Assembly: GCA_903908065.1 (NCBI GenBank)
Contig: CAIVQO010000048.1
Location: 19,811-83,810 of the forward strand
Length of the DNA: 64,000 bases
Origin: an uncultured beta proteobacterium
Lineage (GTDB): Bacteria; Pseudomonadota; Gammaproteobacteria; Burkholderiales; Rhodocyclaceae
Reading direction: 5' to 3'
Position numbers and translations under genes: made by a program. Position 1 is the first letter of the stretch. Every line of letters begins with the position of its first letter. The notes under the pieces are model-generated. The model saw only the letters and a program-made list of their open reading frames with translations. It searched no databases and was not told the origin of the DNA. Positions 39,235 through 46,936 of the stretch are shown piece after piece.

Positions 39235-40350
39235 ATGTCCCATTTAGAACGCAGACGGAACCTTTGGTACGCCCGCCTGACCGTCCCCGTTGATGCCCGG
39301 GGCAAGCTGGGGAAATTCCGATTCTTCCAATCCTTGGGCACCCCCGACAAAGCGGAGGCGAAAATTCTGGCTGCCCCTCTGGTCGCCAAGTGGAAGGCCA
39401 CCATCAGGCAAGCACGGGGGGTATCGAACGCCCTCCACGATGAGGCCCAGCGGTGGCGACAAGCCCTCAAGGAACAAGCCACGACAGACCGGCAGATGGG
39501 CGACGAGGATGGCATGGGCACATTGGAGCTACATGAACATCTTCAAAACCGTGAGGAACACATCCGCAGAACGAAGGGGCCTGAAGTTGCCGATACCTTT
39601 GGTGGACTCGTTGAGGGCAAGCTGACTCCAACAGATAGCCATCGCGAGGCATGGGAAAGCCAACTTGACGCCACACCCAAGACCAAGGACCAGATGAAGA
39701 AGGACTTGCTCATTCTCATCGCCAGGTTCAGCACCCTTGAGGGCATCACCAAGAGTTCGGTAAAGAAATGGGTCGAGGCCATGAAGGCAGAGGGTAAATC
39801 TCACGCCACCCTTGATCGCATTTTTGTGGCTGCCCGTAACTACTGGCGCTACCTGCAGGCCCACGATGTGGTCCCCATGGAACTGACGCCATTCAAGGGA
39901 GCCCTAGAACTCGGAAAGGCAGCCGACACCAAGGCCAAGAAGAGAGGAAAGTCCGCAAACCTCCCATACGATCCAAAGGAGGTCGTTAGTCTGTACAAGG
40001 CAGCTGTAGCCGGCCGGGGAGTTCGCCCCTCTCCTGACCCTGAGTTAGCCGCGTTGATCAAGCTGGGTGCTTACACGGGCGCACGGATCGAAGAACTATG
40101 TTCCATCGAGGTATCTCAGATCAAAAAAGGTACCTTCTACATCGAAGATGCAAAGACCCCGGCAGGCGTTCGAGAGGTTCCCATACATAGCAAGCTGGCC
40201 GATCTGGTGAATTCGCTCGTGAAGAAAGGCACCCCAGCAGGGGAAACCTCTCGATCCGATCACCATCTGGTGGGACGGGAAGGGGTGGGCATGCGTGGAT
40301 GGGCATCACAGGATCGCTGCTTATCAGCAGGCAGGCTGGGCCGAACGTGA
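39235..40350 (+). pseudogene. truncated tyrosine recombinase (integrase), catalytic C-terminus lost
   Basis: The first about 335 codons encode a phage/ICE-type integrase: a DNA-binding N-terminal region (MSHLERRRNLWYARLTVP), a core-binding domain (about 115-215) and the start of the catalytic domain with the Arg in LGAYTGARIEELCSIEV and the Lys in IEDAKTPAGVREVPI. The HxxR, the second His/Trp and the Tyr nucleophile are absent. After TPAG (about 40240) the frame reads unrelated residues, because it has joined a ParB-like gene in another frame. The protein should be inactive. The unaltered part is 39235 to about 40240. Confidence 0.85.
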
Positions 40351-40840
40351 CGTCCCAGTTGAAGCCTTCAGTGGAACCCTTGAGGATGCCATCGCAAGGG
40401 CAGCCAAAGGCAATACGCGGGACAAGCTGTCGATGAGCAGCAGGGAGAAAACTGAAACCGCTTGGCGGCTTACCACCACCGAGCCACCCTACTCAAAGGC
40501 CACAGTGGTGGATATCTCGGGAGTAAGCGATGGGACGGTTGCTTCGATGCGGAGAGTAAAGGCGATGCTTCTCAAGAAGAACTCCGAGCATGATCTTAGT
40601 GACCTCACTTGGAGAAGCGCTCGAATGCTTGCGGAGGGGAAGGCCGACGAAGAAATCAACTGGGAGGAGCAGACTGAAAAGGAGGCCCAAGACCTCGCCA
40701 AACTACTTGTGCGGCACCTTGGCAAGCGGGGGTACCAACGTCGTGAAGCCTTTGCGAGAGCCTTGGAGATTTACGACGCTACTCTCCCCGGTTTTCTTCA
40801 AGAGCACTGGGAGTTGAACGCACAGGAAGACGAGGGGTAG
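40223..40840 (+). pseudogene. N-terminally truncated ParB-like nuclease-domain protein
   Basis: The frame that ends at 40840 is open from 40223, with the first candidate start a GTG at 40295. It contains the end of a ParB/Srx-type domain (VDGHHRIAAYQQAGW, preceded in frame by DPITIWWDGKGW) and a helix-turn-helix-like stretch (SKATVVDISGVSDGTVASM). The domain start is missing because the junction with the integrase gene lies at about 40240. Whether the GTG form is translated is unknown. It may once have maintained the larger element. Confidence 0.65.
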
Positions 40841-40871
40841 CGTTCGGGATCAGGCTATGCATCCTTATAGC

Positions 40872-40885
40872 TATGCAATTGCATA
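40872..40885. repeat. perfect 14-base palindrome TATGCAATTGCATA
   Basis: A self-complementary 14-mer lies in the gap between the ParB-like remnant and the right repeat. GCTATGCA occurs just before it as well (about 40853-40860). It might be an operator or part of an origin; no function is shown. Confidence 0.5.
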
Positions 40886-40965
40886 CCCGTAGTGCCGCCG
40901 ACCCGCCCTTCTCCGAAGCAATCGGGGGCTAACAGGGCGGGAAAGGACGCCTTGCGGGAGGCAAA

Positions 40966-40990
40966 CGTGTGGTAAAAACGTGTGGTAAAT
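40966..40990. repeat. right tandem CGTGTGGTAAA repeat (probable recombinase arm site)
   Basis: This is the right-hand copy of the block at 39177-39201, with one substitution, 57 bases inside attR. Confidence 0.75.
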
Positions 40991-40994
40991 AAGA

Positions 40995-41042
40995 AAACCC
41001 TGATCTCGCCAACCTATTGAGTTGCTTGAGAAATCAGGGTTT
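40995..41042 (-). terminator. element-borne terminator-like inverted repeat for tRNA-Asp
   Basis: AAACCCTGAT (40995-41004) pairs with ATCAGGGTTT (41033-41042), leaving a 28-base loop. On the minus strand it comes directly after the tRNA-Asp 3' end and is followed by a T-rich run (TTTTCTTATTT). It probably replaces the native terminator that the insertion displaced. Confidence 0.5.
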
Positions 41043-41046
41043 ATCG

Positions 41047-41071
41047 ATGCGTGGCGGAGTGGACGGGACTC
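41047..41071. repeat. attR: tRNA-Asp 3' end
   Basis: This 25-base block spans the last part of the tRNA-Asp gene with its encoded CCA. It is identical to 39093-39117 and restores an intact tRNA. Confidence 0.9.
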
Positions 41072-41128
41072 GAACCCGCGACCCCCGGCGTGACAGGCCG
41101 GTATTCTAACCAACTGAACTACCACTCC
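41052..41128 (-). tRNA. tRNA-Asp(GTC)
   Basis: Reading the minus strand from 41128, the acceptor GGAGTGG pairs with CCACTCC (41062-41056). The D arm contains AGTTCAGTTGG, the anticodon loop CTGTCAC gives GTC (41094-41092), and the T arm is CGGGTTCGAGTCCCG. G73 and a genomically encoded CCA (41054-41052) end the gene. A promoter-like TTGCAC-17-CAGAAT precedes it. Confidence 0.97.
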
Positions 41129-41145
41129 CCGCTGAAGAGGCGCGC

Positions 41146-41174
41146 ATTCTGCCACAGGGATGCGGTCCGTGCAA
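41146..41174 (-). promoter_or_regulatory. promoter of tRNA-Asp
   Basis: On the minus strand TTGCAC (41174-41169) and CAGAAT (41151-41146) are 17 bases apart. The expected transcription start is about 11 bases before the tRNA 5' end. Confidence 0.6.
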
Positions 41175-41263
41175 GAAATCTTGCGCCTGATCGTCGAAGC
41201 GCTTGACTTCACATGCCGGGCAGGCTGCAATTCCGGTCTTTCGCCCACTGTTTCGAGGAAGCC

Positions 41264-42781
41264 ATGAACCTCCAATTCATCAATGCGCCGGACCTGCTTG
41301 GCCACTGGATCGCCGGCCAGGCGGATGTCGGCAGCGGCAGCCGTCGCGGCGAGGTTTTCAACCCGGCGCGTGGCCGCGTGGCGCGCCAGGTGGCGCTGGC
41401 CGAGCGTGCCGACGTCGACCGTGCCGTGGCCGCGGCGAAGGCGGCCGCAGGCGAATGGGGCAGCGCGGCGCCGCAACGCCGGGCCCGCGTGATGTTCGCC
41501 TTCCGCGACCTGGTCGACAAGTACAGCAAGGACATTGCCGCGCTGATCACCGCCGAGCACGGCAAGACCCTGCCCGACGCCTTGGGCGAAGTGCAGCGCG
41601 GCCTCGAGGTGATCGAGTTCGCCTGCGGCATCCCGCAGCTGCTCAAGGGCCAGCATTCGCACGGCATCGGCGGCGGTATCGACCACTGGAGCCAGCGCAT
41701 GCCGCTGGGCGTGGCGGCCGGCATCACGCCCTTCAACTTCCCCTTCATGGTGCCGATGTGGATGGCGCCGATGGCACTGGCCTGCGGCAATACCTTCGTC
41801 CTAAAGCCCTCGGAACGCGATTCCTCGCCCTCGCTGCTGGCAGCCGAACTGTTGCGCGAAGCGGGGCTGCCCGCCGGCGCCTTCAACGTCGTGCAGGGCG
41901 ACAAGGAGGCGGTCGACGCCCTGCTCGAACACCCGGACGTCGATGCCGTGTCCTTCGTCGGTTCGACGCCGATCGCCAAATACATCCAGAGCCACGGCAT
42001 TGCCCACGGCAAGCGCGTGCAGGCGCTGGGCGGGGCGAAGAACCACATGGTGGTGATGCCGGACGCCGACCTCGACGGCGCCGCCGACGCGCTGATCGGC
42101 GCCGCCTACGGTTCGGCCGGCGAACGCTGCATGGCGATCTCGGTGGCCGTCGCGGTCGGCTCATGCGCCGACGAATTGATCGCCAAGGTCGTCGAACGTG
42201 CGAAAAAGCTGAAAGTCGGCGCCGGCGACACGGCGAATGTCGACATGGGGCCGCTGGTGACCGGCATCCACCGCGACAGGGTCGCCGGCTACATCGCCGC
42301 CGGCGTGAAGGAAGGCGCAACCCTGGTGCTGGACGGCCGCGAGGGCCTCACCGGAGATCTGGCGCAGGGTTTCTTCATCAACCCGACGCTGTTCGACAAG
42401 GTCACGCCGGAGATGAGCATCCATCGCGAGGAGATCTTCGGCCCGGTGCTCTGCGTGGTGCGCGTGCCCACCTTCGCTGCCGCCGTCGAACTCGTCAACC
42501 GCCACAGCTTCGCCAATGGCGTCGCCTGCTTCACGCGCGACGGCGGCACGGCGCAGGCCTTCGTGCAGAAGATCGAGGTCGGCATGGTCGGCATCAACGT
42601 GCCGATTCCGGTGCCCATGGCCTGGCATTCCTTCGGCGGCTGGAAGGCCAGCCTGTTCGGCGACCACCACATCTACGGCGAGGAAGGCGTCCGCTTCTAC
42701 ACCCGTTACAAGGCCATCATGCAGCGCTGGCCGGGGTCGGAATCGAAGGGGCCCGAGTTCGTGATGCCGGTGAACAAGTGA
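41264..42781 (+). CDS. mmsA: CoA-acylating methylmalonate-semialdehyde dehydrogenase
   Basis: 505-residue NAD-dependent aldehyde dehydrogenase of the MmsA type, which oxidises (methyl)malonate semialdehyde to propionyl- or acetyl-CoA. Visible motifs are [12 protein letters not shown], the NAD contact [11 protein letters not shown] and the catalytic Cys in [11 protein letters not shown]. MmsA enzymes lack the general-base Glu of other ALDHs; the GGAKNHMVV motif here agrees with that. GAGGAAGCC precedes the ATG. The stop overlaps the GTG of the GMC oxidoreductase gene. The operon may oxidise a propanoid or amino-acid-derived substrate. Confidence 0.92.
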   Translation: MNLQFINAPDLLGHWIAGQADVGSGSRRGEVFNPARGRVARQVALAERADVDRAVAAAKAAAGEWGSAAPQRRARVMFAFRDLVDKYSKDIAALITAEHGKTLPDALGEVQRGLEVIEFACGIPQLLKGQHSHGIGGGIDHWSQRMPLGVAAGITPFNFPFMVPMWMAPMALACGNTFVLKPSERDSSPSLLAAELLREAGLPAGAFNVVQGDKEAVDALLEHPDVDAVSFVGSTPIAKYIQSHGIAHGKRVQALGGAKNHMVVMPDADLDGAADALIGAAYGSAGERCMAISVAVAVGSCADELIAKVVERAKKLKVGAGDTANVDMGPLVTGIHRDRVAGYIAAGVKEGATLVLDGREGLTGDLAQGFFINPTLFDKVTPEMSIHREEIFGPVLCVVRVPTFAAAVELVNRHSFANGVACFTRDGGTAQAFVQKIEVGMVGINVPIPVPMAWHSFGGWKASLFGDHHIYGEEGVRFYTRYKAIMQRWPGSESKGPEFVMPVNK

Positions 42782-44394
42782 AGGATTTTGGCGAGTTCGA
42801 CTACATCATCGCCGGCGGCGGCACCGCCGGCTGCACCCTGGCCAACCGCCTTTCCGCCGACCCCGAGGTCTCGGTGCTGCTGCTCGAAGCCGGCGAGCCG
42901 GACGACTGGATCTGGATCCACATTCCCATCGGCTACCTGTATTGCATCAACAACCCGCGCACCGACTGGTGCTACAAGACCGAGCCGGAGCCGGGACTCA
43001 ACGGCCGTTCCATCATCTATGCGCGCGGCAAGGTACTGGGCGGCTCTTCGTCGATCAACGCCATGCTCAGCCTGCGCGGCCAGGTGCGCGACTACGAGGA
43101 ATGGGCGCAGCTCACCGGCGACAGCCGCTGGAACTGGGACAGCGTGCTGCCGGTGTTCAAGCAAAGCGAATCCTACTGGCGCGGCGCCGACGAGTTCCAT
43201 GGCGACCGGGGCGAGTGGCGCGTCGAAAAGCAGCGCCTGCACTGGGATGTGCTCGACCGCTACGTCGAAGCCGCGCAACAGGCCGGCATACCCTTCACCA
43301 GCGACTACAACCGCGGCGACAACTTCGGCATCGGCCACTTCGAGGTCAACCAGAAGAAGGGCGTGCGCTGGAACGCCGCCAAGGCCATGCTGCGCCCGGT
43401 GCAGCACCGCAGCAACCTGAAGGTGGTGACCGGCGCGCTGATCGACAAGTTGGTCATGTCCGGCCGCGAGGCGCAAGGCGTCGAATTCCGCCTCGGCAAC
43501 CAGGCCTGCCGCGCCTCGGCACGAATCGAGACGATACTGACCGCCGGCGCGATCGGCTCGCCGACCATCCTGCAGCGCTCCGGCATCGGCCCCGCCGCGC
43601 TGCTGCAGGAACAGGGCGTGCCGCCGGTGCTGGACCTGCCCGGCGTCGGCGCCAACCTGCAGGACCATTTGCAGTTGCGCATGATTTTCAAGGTGCATGG
43701 CATCAGGACACTCAACCAGAGCGCCAACAGCCTGTGGGGCAAGGCCATGATGGCGCTCGAATATGCGCTGTTCCGCAGCGGCCCGCTGTCGATGGCACCC
43801 AGCCAGCTCGGCGGCTTCTTTCGTTCCGCGCCGGAGATCGCCACGCCCGACCTCGAATTCCACGTCCAGCCGCTGTCGCTGGACAAGTTCGGCGATCCGC
43901 TGCACACCTTCCCCGCCTTCACCGCCAGCGTCTGCAACCTGCGGCCCTGCTCGCGCGGCACGGTGCGCATCCGCGACCGCGACCCGGCCTCGGCACCTAG
44001 GATCGCGCCGAACTACCTCTCCACCGACAACGATCGCCAGGTGGCGGCACGTGCCCTGCGCCTGACGCGCCAGGTCGTGGCGCAACCGGCGATGGCCGCC
44101 TACCGGCCCGAGGAACACCTGCCTGGCGCGCAGTTCCAGAGCGACGAGGAACTCGCCCATGCCGCCGGCAACATTGGCACCACCATCTTCCACCCGACCT
44201 GCACCTGCGCCATGGGCCGGGCCGATGACGGGCAGGCGGTGGTCGATCCCGAGTTGCGCGTGCGCGGCGTCGGCCGCCTGCGCGTGGTCGATGCCTCGAT
44301 CATGCCGACCATCACCTCGGGCAACACCAACACCCCCACCATCATGATCGCCGAGCGCGGCGCCCAACTGATCCGCGCGGCAAGGAAACAATGA
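42778..44394 (+). CDS. GMC-family oxidoreductase (choline/alcohol dehydrogenase-like)
   Basis: 538-residue FAD enzyme oxidising an alcohol. The N-terminal dinucleotide motif [20 protein letters not shown] and the GMC signature in [20 protein letters not shown] are clear, as are [17 protein letters not shown] and the active-site His in HPTCTCAMG. The start is the GTG at 42778, which overlaps the mmsA stop (GTGA). The metallohydrolase gene overlaps the end (ATGA). The co-transcribed aldehyde dehydrogenase and hydrolase suggest an alcohol-to-acid pathway; the substrate is not determined. Confidence 0.9.
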   Translation: MKDFGEFDYIIAGGGTAGCTLANRLSADPEVSVLLLEAGEPDDWIWIHIPIGYLYCINNPRTDWCYKTEPEPGLNGRSIIYARGKVLGGSSSINAMLSLRGQVRDYEEWAQLTGDSRWNWDSVLPVFKQSESYWRGADEFHGDRGEWRVEKQRLHWDVLDRYVEAAQQAGIPFTSDYNRGDNFGIGHFEVNQKKGVRWNAAKAMLRPVQHRSNLKVVTGALIDKLVMSGREAQGVEFRLGNQACRASARIETILTAGAIGSPTILQRSGIGPAALLQEQGVPPVLDLPGVGANLQDHLQLRMIFKVHGIRTLNQSANSLWGKAMMALEYALFRSGPLSMAPSQLGGFFRSAPEIATPDLEFHVQPLSLDKFGDPLHTFPAFTASVCNLRPCSRGTVRIRDRDPASAPRIAPNYLSTDNDRQVAARALRLTRQVVAQPAMAAYRPEEHLPGAQFQSDEELAHAAGNIGTTIFHPTCTCAMGRADDGQAVVDPELRVRGVGRLRVVDASIMPTITSGNTNTPTIMIAERGAQLIRAARKQ

Positions 44395-45338
44395 GCACAT
44401 TGATCGACTACCACAATGGCATTTTCGCCTTCGATGCCGGCTACGTGCGCCCGCTGCTGGCGGCCATCCACCTGATCGAAAGCGAAGGCCGCACCGCCTT
44501 CGTCGACACCGCCAATTTCGAGGTCATGCCACAGGCGCTGGCCGCCCTGGAAGCGCGCGGCCTCGGCCCGGAAAGCGTCGACTACGTGATCCTGACCCAC
44601 ATCCACCTCGACCATGCCGGCGGCGCCGGCGTGATGATGGAAGCCTTCCCCAACGCCAAGCTGGTGGTACATCCGCGCGGCGCGCGGCACATGGTCGAGC
44701 CTTCCAAGCTGATGGCCGGCGTCGAGGGCGTGTATGGCCGCGAGCGCGCGCGGCGCATGTACGGCAGCCTGATCCCGATCCCGGCCGAACGCATCATCGA
44801 GGCCCACGACAACACCGTGCTCAGGCTCGGTTCGCGCGAACTGCTGTGCATTGATGCGCCGGGCCACGCCAAGCATCACATCGCCATCGTCGACCGTCAG
44901 TCGAGCGGCATCTTCACCGGCGACACCTTCGGCATCTCCTATCGGGAACTCGATGTCGACGGCCGGCCGCTGATCATGCCGTCCTCGACGCCGATACAGT
45001 TCGATCCGGACGAAATGCGCGCCTCGATCGAACGCATGCTCTCCTTCAACCCGGATGCGGTCTATCTGACGCACTTCAGCCGCCTCGCACCGCCCGCCGA
45101 ACTTGGCCGCAAGGTACTGCGCCTGCTCGACCGCTATGTGGACATTGCCCTTGCCGCCAGCGCCGCCGACGACAAGACGGCCGTGATCCGCGATGGGCTG
45201 ACGCGCCTCCTGCTGGACGAAGCACGCCACCACGGCGTGCGTATCTCGGACCAAAACATCCTCGAGATCTGGCACCTCGACCTGGAACTCAACGCCCAGG
45301 GCCTGGCCTACTGGCTGGAGTCGCAGGAAGCGGCCTGA
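44391..45338 (+). CDS. MBL-fold metallohydrolase
   Basis: 315-residue metallo-beta-lactamase-fold protein. The zinc motif THIHLDHAGG, the Asp in FTGDTFG and the late His in VYLTHFSRL are present. The C-terminal extension (about 250-315) may give substrate specificity. Start ATG overlaps the GMC stop by four bases. The function is uncertain; such proteins in catabolic operons often hydrolyse thioesters or lactones. Confidence 0.85.
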   Translation: MSTLIDYHNGIFAFDAGYVRPLLAAIHLIESEGRTAFVDTANFEVMPQALAALEARGLGPESVDYVILTHIHLDHAGGAGVMMEAFPNAKLVVHPRGARHMVEPSKLMAGVEGVYGRERARRMYGSLIPIPAERIIEAHDNTVLRLGSRELLCIDAPGHAKHHIAIVDRQSSGIFTGDTFGISYRELDVDGRPLIMPSSTPIQFDPDEMRASIERMLSFNPDAVYLTHFSRLAPPAELGRKVLRLLDRYVDIALAASAADDKTAVIRDGLTRLLLDEARHHGVRISDQNILEIWHLDLELNAQGLAYWLESQEAA

Positions 45339-45353
45339 GGCCGCCCCGCCGCC

Positions 45354-45947
45354 TCACAAAACCTGCGCCGTCTCCTCGAAGCCCAGGCGCGGGCCGCGCG
45401 GGTAGTAGCCGCCGCTTTCCAGGCCGTAACCCAGGTTGATGATGAAGTTCGACTTCCAGCGCCCATCCGGGAAGAACTCGGCATCGACCCTGGCCGGGTC
45501 GAAACCGCTCATCGGGCCGCAATCGAGGCCCAGCGTGCGCGCGGCCAGCATCAGGTAGGCGCCCTGCAGCGAGCTGTTGCGGAAGGCCGTGGCCTCGGCC
45601 AAGGGCTTGTTGTCGGCGAAAATCGGGCGCGCGTCGTAAGCCTTGAACTGGCTCGGCAGCAGGTCGTAGAACTGCGAATCCATGGCCACGATCACGGTCA
45701 GGGGCGCCTTGCGGGTCTTTTCGGCATTGGCGGCGATCATGGCCGGGATCAGCCGCTCGCGCGCCGCCGGGCTCTTGAGGAACACATAGCGCCCCGGCTG
45801 GGCGTTCATCGAGGTCGGCCCCCACTTCAATAGTTCGTAAAGCTCGCGAATCGTCTGTTCGCTGACGGGCTGGTCGCTGAACTTGTTGAAGGTATGGGCC
45901 TGGCGGAAGAGCTGGTCCTGGGAAACGGAATCTAGTGCGGGTTTCAT
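45354..45947 (-). CDS. nitroreductase-family protein, RutE/malonic semialdehyde reductase-like
   Basis: 197-residue FMN-dependent oxidoreductase. The N-terminal RQAHTFNKFSDQPVSEQTIRELYEL and KWGPTSMNAQPGRYVFL belong to the HadB/RutE subgroup, which includes malonic semialdehyde reductase. ARTLGLDCGPMSGFDPA and FIINLGYG near the C-terminus support it. It is convergent with the MBL gene (15 bases apart). A role in the neighbouring semialdehyde pathway is possible, since MmsA and RutE both handle malonate semialdehyde. Confidence 0.85.
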   Translation of the reverse strand: MKPALDSVSQDQLFRQAHTFNKFSDQPVSEQTIRELYELLKWGPTSMNAQPGRYVFLKSPAARERLIPAMIAANAEKTRKAPLTVIVAMDSQFYDLLPSQFKAYDARPIFADNKPLAEATAFRNSSLQGAYLMLAARTLGLDCGPMSGFDPARVDAEFFPDGRWKSNFIINLGYGLESGGYYPRGPRLGFEETAQVL

Positions 45948-46098
45948 GCGGGCTCCGGTGGGTTTGGCAGGAATGCGGGAACTCCAACATTACCCGTTTT
46001 CGCCCGCTGCCGCTGCAATCCCCGGATTCGGCTGAGATTTTCCCTGCGACCATTTGTCGCGGCGCAGCACGGAAGCTTCTGTGTTCACTCCGTTTTCT

Positions 46099-46112
46099 TG
46101 TCCTGAATCAAT
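46099..46112 (+). promoter_or_regulatory. FNR/DNR-like site upstream of the heme-copper oxidase operon
   Basis: TTGTCCTGAATCAA has one perfect half site (ATCAA) and a TTG-starting second half at the correct 4-base spacing. It is about 103 bases (centre) before the ATG at 46208, in a 260-base gap with no other gene. The match is weaker than that at 50550. Confidence 0.35.
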
Positions 46113-46207
46113 TACCCGGACACCCCCTGCCGGCTATCTTCGCGGCCACGAGTTTCCGAAATTCCGATTCACCGCGCGCCGCAAGCGCCAATAAAAAGGG
46201 CAGAACC

Positions 46208-46357
46208 ATGGCGAACAACAATGACGACGATGTTCCTTTCATGCAAAAGCTGCTGGACAACCACTTCCTCCTGCTGTTCCTGGGGGTGGCCTCGCCCGGC
46301 GTTCTTTACATCCTTTGGGGCATCGTGGACATCATGAGTGTCCCCCTCGCCAAGTAA
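46208..46357 (+). CDS. small membrane subunit-like protein of the heme-copper oxidase operon
   Basis: 49-residue single-pass protein (helix about 17-38, LDNHFLLLFLGVASPGVLYILW), too short for many gene finders. It is 27 bases upstream of the CuA subunit gene and is preceded by AGGGCAG. Small one-helix subunits (for example subunit IIa) are known in ba3-type enzymes, and the position fits such a role. I do not recognise the sequence family. Confidence 0.7.
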   Translation: MANNNDDDVPFMQKLLDNHFLLLFLGVASPGVLYILWGIVDIMSVPLAK

Positions 46358-46384
46358 TCCGTTTAAACAATCAGGGAGATACCT

Positions 46385-46924
46385 ATGAGTGCAATCCTGC
46401 CGCCCTCGGAGCGGTTGTGGTGGAAGCAGCCGATCGCAGGCCAGGAGTGGGCCTGGATCGGCATTGCCTTCGTCTGGGCCATGATCATGTTCGTCATGAT
46501 GATCTACTGGCATATCAACGGCAAACAGAACCTTTCCAACGAGGTTTACAAGACCACCACGGAAATGTTCACCGCCAAGACGGAAGCCTTCGTCAAGGAA
46601 AACACCATCCGCACCGAGACCGACCAGCAGATTCCGGTCGCCAAGCCCAATGCCAAGGGCGAGGCCTTCCTTCTGGCGCGCCTGTGGTCCTGGTACCCGA
46701 TCCTCGAACTGGAGGCCGGCAAGACCTACAAGATCCACCTCTCGGCAGTCGATTACAACCATGGCTTTTCGCTGCAGCCGACCAACATCAACATCCAGGT
46801 CATCCCGGGCTATGAGCACGTGGTCAAGATGACACCGACCAAGGCCGGCACCTACGCCATCGTCTGCAACGAGTACTGCGGCATCGGGCACCACACGATG
46901 CTCGGTCGGATCTACGTGAAATAA
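46385..46924 (+). CDS. heme-copper oxidase subunit II (CuA)
   Basis: 179-residue membrane-anchored subunit. One N-terminal helix (about 24-44) and a periplasmic cupredoxin domain with the CuA ligands H (VDYNHGFSLQ), the pair CNEYCGIGHHTM and the late His and Met. The short length resembles subunit II of ba3 enzymes. It accepts electrons from a cytochrome c-like donor and passes them to subunit I. GGGAGAT precedes the ATG, and subunit I starts 12 bases downstream. Confidence 0.92.
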   Translation: MSAILPPSERLWWKQPIAGQEWAWIGIAFVWAMIMFVMMIYWHINGKQNLSNEVYKTTTEMFTAKTEAFVKENTIRTETDQQIPVAKPNAKGEAFLLARLWSWYPILELEAGKTYKIHLSAVDYNHGFSLQPTNINIQVIPGYEHVVKMTPTKAGTYAIVCNEYCGIGHHTMLGRIYVK

Positions 46925-46936
46925 GGGGAAGCACGA

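Larger units (their letters stand above)
39093..41071. mobile_element. small decayed integrative element in the tRNA-Asp 3' end
   Basis: A 25-base direct repeat (39093-39117 and 41047-41071) containing the 3' end of tRNA-Asp bounds about 1.95 kb. Inside lie the 5' part of a tyrosine recombinase gene, the 3' part of a ParB-like gene, tandem-repeat pairs near each end and an inverted repeat. Base composition is visibly less GC-rich than the flanks. It is probably a deletion remnant of a larger integrative element or prophage; neither gene seems functional alone. Confidence 0.85.

Noticed and set aside
40295..40840. A complete ParB-like gene starting at GTG 40295
   Set aside because: The ParB-type domain is cut at its start and continues in frame upstream into the fusion junction, so it is a remnant.
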